This document shows, in pieces, positions 57,018 through 64,000 of a DNA stretch of 64,000 nucleotides. Where the stretch lies: positions 77,051,461-77,115,460 of the forward strand of contig CM050447.1 in NCBI GenBank assembly GCA_027563935.2, in the 5' to 3' direction. Below the pieces are notes generated by a model that was not told where the DNA came from, ran no database searches, and saw only the letters and a list, made by a program, of their open reading frames with translations. Position 1 is the stretch's first letter; each line of letters starts with the position of its first letter. The stretch comes from Costus lasius (taxonomy: Eukaryota; Streptophyta; Magnoliopsida; Zingiberales; Costaceae). The position numbers and the translations under genes were made by a program.

Positions 57018-58757
57018 ATTGATCAACAGTTTGACGAGGGTTACGCGTCAGAAGGCAAAACGAGACTTGAAATAATTTTGTGAGGATTTTTGTGGTCTCG
57101 ACACCACGAATTTTTATCTTATTCTACCAATACAGGCATGCAATCCTATGGTGGAATAAAACAAAGCAGTAAAGGCATGCTGAAGCAGAAAACAGTAAAT
57201 ATGATGTGATCAAAGCCCAAAGCATGGGTAACAAGCCCCTAAACCTAGTCCTAGCCACCTAGCACTACCAAGGGCAATGAGCCATGGGCCCATGCCAACA
57301 AGTCCTTAGCTCATCCCTGAGTGCCCTAAGGGCTCTGCTTCAAGGCCCCGAGGTGCGCCACCAAGGTCTTCAGCTCCATGGGTCAGCTCGTGAACCCCAA
57401 AGGCACCATCCAGGAAAACCCTAGACCCCCTTTAGGTTCGGCTAGCCCGAGTCTTCTCCGTGAGCTAGCTCGCAAATCCTAGGCTCCTCCTAGGATTCGG
57501 CCAACTCATATCTCTTCCTGGAGGGTAGCTCGCAAGCCCTAGGCTCCTCCTCGGGTTGGGTCAAACATCCATGTGCCATCTCTATGCTAGGTATCTCACC
57601 TCAATGCTTGATACGAATCATCCTTTGCAAGGTGCGCCACCTAGAGGTGCGCCCCCTTTGCTTGGATGTGCCATCAAGCATCATTGGCCCTCGACCTTCC
57701 TCCATCAGCCCATGAACGTAAGAAGTGTCCAATGGGCCTTCAAGCTCTTGACTAATCATAGAAGACCAGCCCTTTGCAAGCTTGGAGTGCCAATCCTCTT
57801 CCTCAACCCTTGAACCTCAATATGCGCCACTAGGAGACCTAGAAGGCATCAAGATCCGGTCAAAGAGTTAGATCAGCCCCCTTAGGTGGCTTGCTTGACT
57901 AGGTTGCACCATCTCCTTATCCAACCATCATCCCTTAAGTGAACCAACTAGGTAACCCTAGAAGTTACTTCAAGGTTAGGTCAAACAAGGGGATGCGCCA
58001 CCTTGGGAGGTGAGATGTGCCAACTCTAACCCTAGCCGCCACCCCCTTAGATGCGCCCCTAGGTTTAACCCTAGAAGCCACCCTAGGGTTCGGCTAGGTG
58101 AGAGTTGCACAACCTTGAGAGATGCGCAAGGGAGAGAGAGAGGAAAACGCCATAGAATGTCATCAAAGCTTTCTATTTGATTTACAATGTAAAATTGAAA
58201 ACACAGGATTGAAAGTCGGCACGCAGGCCTCACATTGATACATCACAGGCATGACAATAGGGCTTGTCTTTGATCATATCAAATGCATAAGGAAAAACAC
58301 TTAAGACATGCTCTTCTATATGCAATGAAAAACTACAGAACCAGATTTTAGTTTTTCATTAGAAAACATGTTCGTTAAATCTCTGCGATCTTATCGAAAA
58401 TTCAGATCTTTCGTTTTCTCTCAGGAATCTACAAGTGGCCATATATACTCTGATTATCGATGCCACTTGCAATCCCTAACTTGTACGGATTAGGGCAATC
58501 ACCCAGTCCATGCCCCGAAATCTAGATACAAGTCTCACATCGTGGGTCTATCCAGGAATATGAGGAGAAATAAATTCTCACACATAGGGTCTATCCCCAT
58601 GTGTAGAAACCGAAAATCATGAATTTCATAAGAGCGAGAAATAACAAACCTACTATTTTTCTACACATAAAACATGGCATAAATATTTTTTTTAAAAAAA
58701 ATTTCTATGACATGCGCATGCTAGAAAAAACCCATGCACCGATGTATCTCGTAAGTT

Positions 58758-58770
58758 GGCTCTGATACCA
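58758..58770 (-). other. B primer-binding site, initiator tRNA-Met
   Basis: On minus TGGTATCAGAGCC, one base away from the LTR end. Fixes the orientation of B. Confidence 0.95.
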
Positions 58771-58771
58771 C

Positions 58772-60573
58772 TGTTGGGAATCCTCGGGCTAAAAGAAAAC
58801 AAAAACAGCGGAAGCGAGCCCGAAACGAGATTCCTAATTCAACAAGGACCGACTTACGAAGAATACAAGGGATGTGATAGGGGCAGTACCTTATCAAGCA
58901 ATTTTTAGAAGTGGCCGATGATGAAGACGCGCAAGGGCCCGTCCTCTGCAATCGCGCACACACGGACTCCTCGAATCCTCTCCAATCTCCGTGCTGGGTG
59001 CTAGCCCCAGAAGATGAGATCCATGCCTCTAGCCTTCTCAACTTGCGCCACTACCAAGGAGAAGAAGGGATGTTAGCGACAAGCAGTGGGTAGCACTGCC
59101 ACTTGTCCCAACCTTTGATGCTGAAAAACTTTTACTGTCGTCACCTCCTAGACCCTCACGCCAAGGAGCAGAGGGGAGGTGACAACTAGAGACAAGAGAA
59201 GAGTTTGGAACAAAAGAATCTCCCAGGTGGGCCTGTCTATTTATAATAGCAGAGCCAGATGCACACTAGATATACTTCCCATGTGGGATAATGAGCATAG
59301 GCGCCTACTCACAATTACACGTCATGGGTTTGAATCCCCGCAAACGCATTTAATTGTAAATGCGCCCAAGCATAGGCGCCTACTCACAATTAAGCATCAT
59401 GGGATCGAATCCCCACAGACGCAATTAATTGTAAATTGCGCCCAGGCTTATTAATTAGCCAAGAGAAAAATTCTCTTGCCAATTAATAATTTTATTTTAT
59501 TCATGTGACTAATGTGCCAAGCCCAAACTTGCACCTAGACCCTTGTTTGACTCATTTTGACAACATAGGTCAACAGAGGTCAAACGTGGTCCACTAGAGT
59601 CAACTAGTGGTCAAACATGAACTGAAATAAGATATCATCCTATCTATAAAAGTCTCAATGCATCAGTTCCCCAAAAGATCTGAATCACACAATGATTCGA
59701 TCAGAGGCTAAACGATTAGTATGAGAACTCGAGTGTCAAGGTGTGCGACCCTGTAGGTTCTTCAGACATTGGCAGTGATGACTAAATCATCACAAGCAAT
59801 GAGTGACACCTAGTAGTACATCATTGCTACCCAAGTCATCAGAATAGTGTCATTATCGACATCCCCTAAAACCGTGACAAAGTACAAGTGCAGCCTTGTC
59901 CTTTTGCTAACTGATGTCCAGATTGGGCAAGTGTGTCACACTTGTTAATCCCAATAATATGGCATGACTAAATCAGGTTCTCACCTATGTATGGCCATAC
60001 ACTTTCAGTCATCCATATAGGGCATCATGGACAATCAAGCTTCCCCGTAAGGAAGGGGCAAATCCTCTATTGGCACATTGAATCCCTCATGTAGGTTATG
60101 ACATACCCAATGACAACCGTTATGACTTCCCTTTTACGGCGAAGCGTTAGGTTGCATCAAAGTACATCAATCACTATATAGAGATACCAATGCCCTCAAG
60201 TCTAGGACAAGCGCAACTCTGTCACTGTGATATTCATCTCATGACACTGAGATGAATCCTCACGGCGGGTCGATCCAGTATATCTCTCTTGATATACCCA
60301 TATGTCTGCGTTAGCAACCCGTGCTCAACTAGCGCATATACTAGTCTCAAGCAAATCATAGCTGTCCCATATCCACCATGATTCTCGACTAGGGATAAAC
60401 ACAGAGACTAGATAAAATCTATCTCTTAGGGACATTGTATATGCAAATGTACATATGCGTAGATGTACAAACTTGCATGACAACGACAATGCCAGGATAA
60501 CTCATCTATCAACTAGATGTGATACACATATCCCAATGGACCATCCTGAGGTCCTAGGGCATAAACACTAACA
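58772..60573 (-). repeat. B 5' LTR
   Basis: 1802 bp, same length as the 3' LTR. Contains the 77-bp tandem pair with B-box-like core (59296-59454). Differences from the 3' LTR are concentrated in the first about 520 bp of plus-strand order (roughly 5%) and are fewer beyond. Confidence 0.95.
59237..59245 (-). promoter_or_regulatory. TATA box of B LTR
   Basis: TATAAATAG on minus, a textbook TATA box, conserved in both B LTRs. The downstream (lower-coordinate) LTR part would be R-U5. Confidence 0.65.
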
Positions 60574-60578
60574 CTGTT

Positions 60579-62820
60579 ATCCTATTCCGCTCATCCCCGA
60601 TCTGATAGATCGACTTGGGAAAGCAAAGGTTTTCACTAAGCTCGACCTGAGGTTAGGTTATTGGCAGATTTGTATCGCGGAGGGCGACGAGAAGAAAACC
60701 GCATGTGTGACACGATACGGGTCATTTGAGTTGTTAGTGATGCCCTTTGGACTCACAAATGCACCCGCCACATTCTGCCATCTAATGAACCAAGTCTTAG
60801 CCCCATTCTTAGATGAGTTTGTGGTCGTGTATTTAGATGATATCGTCATCTATTCCTCAAGCGTTGAGGAGAACCTGGGCCATTTGAGGCAGGTGTTACA
60901 GACTTTGAGGGATAACCAACTTTATTTAAAGTTGGAGAAATGCTCATTCGTGACAAATGAGATTACATTTCTTGGACACGTGGTGGGCCACGAACAAGTG
61001 CGCATGGATCAGGTGAAGATCCAAGCCATTGCGGAATGGCGCACCCCCTCAAATCAAACCGAGTTATGAAGTTTCCTCGATGTGGTGAACTTCTATCGTA
61101 AGTTCATCACCGGCTGTTCAAGAATAGCCGCACCCCTCAGTAATCTGCTGAAAAAGAACTCGAAATGGGAGTGACATGATCGGTGTCAGTCGGCCTTCCG
61201 CGAGTTGAAGGACCGCATCGCCTCTGAACCGATCCAGAAGTTACCCGACGTCAGTTTGTCGTTCGAGGTTCACACCGATGCTTCAGACCAAGCTATCGGC
61301 AGTGTCTTATTACAGTGGTACATTGCCTCCGGACCTAGAGAGTCTACCTTCTCGGGTGTGCCTTCGTGGTGAAGACCGACAATGTGGCGAATACCTATTT
61401 CACCACGCAAAAGAAGTTGTCGGCAAAATAGGCACGTTGGCAAGAATTTTTGGCTGAATTCCAGTTCCAGTGGGAACACAAACTGGGTAAAGCCAACGTT
61501 GTGCCTAACGCGCTCAGTAGACTTAACGCTCTTATGTGCTGCACCCTATCTAGAGTGGAAGGGGAATGTAGAATGTTATCCTTGTTGGCACAATCGTGCT
61601 ATTGGCCCGATATGCACGCAGACATTAAAATGTATGTCCACACTTGTCTTATTTGCTGGGAAGACAAGATCGATCGAAGACTAGAGGCAGGGTTGTTACA
61701 ATGGTTGCCTGTTCCGAAGACATCCTGGATGAGTGTGTCTATGGACTTTATTGGTCGGTTCCCTAAAGTTGACGAGAAAAGCTCAGTATTGGTGGTGGTT
61801 GATAGGTTCTCCAAATATGGAGTCTTTATCCCAGCCCCTGAGCCTTGTACAGCAAGAGTTGCTGCAGAGTTATTCTTCCAAAATGTGGTAAAGCACTTTG
61901 GCATCCCAGTGGATATCGTGAGTGATACGGATGCCCGTTTTACTGGACGCTTTTGGACAACGTTGTTCAACAAGATGGGGTCCAATTTAAACTTCTCCAC
62001 AGCAAATCATCCTCAAACGGATGGGCAAACTGAACGAGTGAATGCTCTTGTGGAAGATTATCTCCGTCACTTTGTGACAGCCAGTTAGAAGGACTGGGTG
62101 AAGTGGATGCATGTGGCACAGTATGCCTATAACTTGCAGAAGTCATCTGCCACTGGTCACAGCCCATTTGAGCTAGTGTTAGGAAGACAGCCCCTAACGC
62201 CCGTTGACGCGGTGCAAAGGGATTCTGAGGGGAAGTGCTCTGTAGCTCAACGGGATGCTCGGGAACGAATCGACTCACTCTGAGAGGCTAGAGATAGTTT
62301 GCAGTTAGCAGTGCAACGGATGCAAAGGTATGCCAATCGCCGACGTCGGGACAAAGAATTCACGGTGGGAGACTTAGTTCTTCTCCGACTCACCCCGCAA
62401 ATCTGGAGGAAGATCCCGGCGAAGGAGGCTCATCGAGGTCTTATCCGTAGATACGATGGTCTGTTTGAGATACTGAGTCGAGTGGGCTCAGTAGCATACC
62501 GCTTGAAAATCCCTGAGAGAATGCAGATGCACCCTACATTCCACGTGAATTTCTTGAGGAAGTTTCACCAGGATCTAGAGGATCCTTCTCGGTCACAAAC
62601 TTACCGAGCCCCACCGACGGTTAGGACGGAGTTCCACCGGAGGAGCGGTAGTATTCTAGATCACCGAGTTTTGGGGCAAAGTAAAAGGAACCAATGTACG
62701 GAGTTTCTCATCCGATGGGATGGATTCCCCATAGAAGAAGCAACCTAGCACAAGGCTTCCGAACTATGGCAATTCTAGGGTGAGCTGAGGAGCTACCTCG
62801 AGTCGCCGAGGACGGCGACC
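60579..62820 (+). pseudogene. pol: G reverse transcriptase C-terminal half, RNase H, integrase and chromodomain
   Basis: Resumes the RT broken at 18041: YPIPLIPDLIDRLGK, MPFGLTNAPATF, then the active site YLDDIVIYSS (about 60832). Frameshifts follow near 61065 and in RNase H, which is shortened (relic to about 61320). The integrase frame (61450-62748) has lost the His half of its zinc finger but keeps MDFIGRFPK, SDTDARFTGRFW and the E of TDGQTERVN, the D-D-E triad. TAG 62086, TGA 62281 and TAG 62746 are in-frame stops. The end, HRVLGQSKRNQCTEFLIRWD, is a chromodomain, the part that in chromoviruses guides insertion to particular chromatin. Confidence 0.92.
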
Positions 62821-62826
62821 ACCTCA

Positions 62827-62838
62827 GGCGGGGGAGGA
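62827..62838 (+). other. G polypurine tract
   Basis: GGCGGGGGAGGA directly before the TGTTAGGG start of the 3' LTR. Confidence 0.85.
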
Positions 62839-64000
62839 TGTTAGGGCCATGGATTAGGGCCCGATCTGGACCGGTCAATTGGGCTGTTGACTAGGTCAAA
62901 ATCGGCCTGATTTGGTGCCCAATTCCAATTAGGGCTCGCAACAGCAATTGGAAGCAGGCGGGCGGCTATCTCTTCTCGACGGACGGCGTCGTCCGTCAGC
63001 GGCTATGCTCGTCTTCGAGTTCTGTGGCAGCCGGCGGCGGGCTCGATGTGTGGAGCACGCGGAGAGGGGCGGGATCCGGCGTGATCTCGCGTACGCGCAT
63101 GGGTCGAACGGCAAGTGACTCGACTCTGGCAGTGTGTGCATCCGGCGAGGGGTGCGAGGTCGGCGGTGACCTCGTGCACTGTGGTGGTGACGCGTGGAGT
63201 CTTTACGTTGGGTGAGCACTCCACGTGGCGCAAGACGCGATTGACGATGCTGGCGAGACGACGAGGGGTCATCTTCGGGGTTGGAGAACGGGCAGCATGA
63301 GGAGCTTCGGTCGAGGCGTCGGGTAGCCGCGTGGTGAGGCATGGTCAGTGACGACGACTTCTCCCTCGCTCGCGTGCGAGCATGCGTCAATGGGCGACGT
63401 AGCTTCCTGCGGACGGCGGCCGCATGGTGCGTCACGACGGGAGGCGGACTCGGCGGGTGTCGAGTTGGTTGCCCGGCTGGCGCCACTCGCTTCCACTTAC
63501 CTACGTGGAACTAGGCGGAGAACGCGGGTTTGACCACCTGGCCGTCGAGCTGGCGGAGGGAAGATGATGTGATGCCATATAGGCGACGCTTATCCGCGTG
63601 AAGAGGATACGCGACCTTGGCTTCGTTCAGCTCTCTAAGCTCTTACGCTCTGCTTCCGTTCTCGACGCTCTCCAGTGCTTGGCTCTTACTCCCCTCCTCC
63701 CTCTTGATCCGGTAGTCGGCAGCGACTCCTGGATCCCCTTTGACGTCAGTGGGTGGTTGTGCGGCGGTTCGGCGTCGAGGGTAGCTCTCGCGGCTCTATT
63801 CATTAATCTCGTCTCCGACCGGTGTCGCGTCAACGATGAATCCTCCGTTCGTCTAAGGTATCTTCCTCCCTGAGTTTCGAAGTTCTTCGGTCGTCCTCCT
63901 CAATTCGAGTTTTCTTTGCGTGTGGATCCTCTAGAGTTGTGTTTTCCCTCCCCCGTCCGCTTCTCTGGCCCGACGTCTGCTCTGACCGGCTCGTCGGCAT
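62839..64000 (+). repeat. G 3' LTR, partial
   Basis: TGTTAGGGCCATGG onward matches 14324-15520 with many substitutions and indels, clearly older than the B pair. Its end and the TSD of G are outside the window. Open frames on both strands here have counterparts in the 5' LTR but no protein features. Confidence 0.92.

Larger units (their letters stand above)
56642..58757 (-). other. B leader, 2.1 kb, structured
   Basis: Lies between the C2 insertion and B's primer site and has no supported gene. On minus it shares CCTTCTGACGCG and CCCAT.TATCTTCAG..GG with the C leaders. It carries three hairpins in the same order as C: H1' 57017-56979, H2' 56798-56764, H3' 56689-56653. The stretch 57200-58140 is rich in GCGCCACC- and CCTAGG-like words with no clear repeat unit. 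Confidence 0.75.
18042..60573 (-). mobile_element. Ty1/copia element B, reverse, hosting C2 and a 21.5-kb patchwork
   Basis: Two 1802-bp LTRs at 18042-19843 and 58772-60573 are flanked by CTGTT at 18037-18041 and 60574-60578. On the minus strand the order is 5' LTR, initiator-Met primer site (58770-58758), a 2.1-kb leader, C2 insertion, gag, decayed pol, polypurine tract (19857-19844), 3' LTR. The interior also holds a 3.38-kb duplication bracketing 24483-46011. LTR divergence is about 3% by eye. No intact protein remains. Confidence 0.93.
14324..64000 (+). mobile_element. Ty3/gypsy chromovirus G, host of the nested insertions, 3' end outside window
   Basis: 5' LTR near 14324-15954, then gag-protease-RT to 18041, the copia element B with all its own insertions (18042-60573), then the rest of RT, RNase H, integrase and chromodomain (60579-62820), a polypurine tract and a 3' LTR that leaves the window. 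The RT reading frame is continuous when B and one CTGTT duplication are ignored. The C-terminal chromodomain marks a chromovirus. The gag head (coiled coil, then a KEVENFLWDM block) resembles the Galadriel clade, but that clade call is inference. Stops, frameshifts and deletions show a dead copy. Confidence 0.9.

Noticed and set aside
1..64000. Endogenous plant pararetrovirus
   Set aside because: All RT-bearing segments have LTRs, primer sites and integrase or integrase relics. No movement protein or capsid of that virus type was seen.

Overview
The window is repeat-dense nuclear DNA of a flowering plant. The grounds are LTR retrotransposons of plant lineages (Athila-type Ty3/gypsy, a chromovirus with a C-terminal chromodomain, long-LTR Ty1/copia), plant-type primer-binding sites (tRNA-Asp for the Athila type, initiator tRNA-Met for copia) and a PIF/Harbinger DNA transposon. 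I found no cellular gene, tRNA gene, rRNA gene or CRISPR array. Species cannot be named from the sequence. Names A1, A2, B, B', C1, C2, D, G and H are mine.

Layout. (1) 1-11244: Athila-type element A1 on +, its 5' LTR cut by the window edge. It has gag-protease and an Athila-type downstream ORF but no reverse transcriptase or integrase; its gag is split by a copia solo LTR (1699-3397, TSD ATACT). (2) 11245-14323: AT-rich DNA with a foldback repeat and two tandem duplications. (3) 14324-64000: chromovirus G on +, 5' LTR near the left, 3' LTR running off the right edge. Its RT gene is split at 18041/60574 by B.

(4) 18042-60573: copia element B on -, LTRs of 1802 bp each, TSD CTGTT. Inside B lies copia element C2 (47581-56636, +, TSD CTTAT) with an uninterrupted 1306-codon gag-pol frame. 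B also carries a 3.38-kb direct repeat (21106-24482 and 46012-49389) that brackets 21.5 kb of foreign patchwork. (5) The patchwork, 24483-46011: the 3' part of Athila-type A2, holding a Harbinger derivative (25151-28624, TSD TAA) and a reverse solo LTR (29961-31429, TSD TTCAT); then a B-like LTR fragment B' holding copia element C1 (32505-41592, TSD ATATC); then GC-rich gypsy fragments D and H.

Divergence between LTR pairs, judged by eye, follows the nesting: G pair most diverged, B pair about 3%, C1 pair about 0.7%, C2 pair about 0.3%. The most notable signal is a set of three RNA hairpins in the long leaders of B, C1 and C2. They sit at matching positions and show paired (compensatory) base changes within and between families, which points to a conserved structured leader RNA, perhaps for dimerisation or packaging. 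C2 is the only element with an open gag-pol frame, and its zinc knuckle has lost one cysteine. Everything else coding is decayed.
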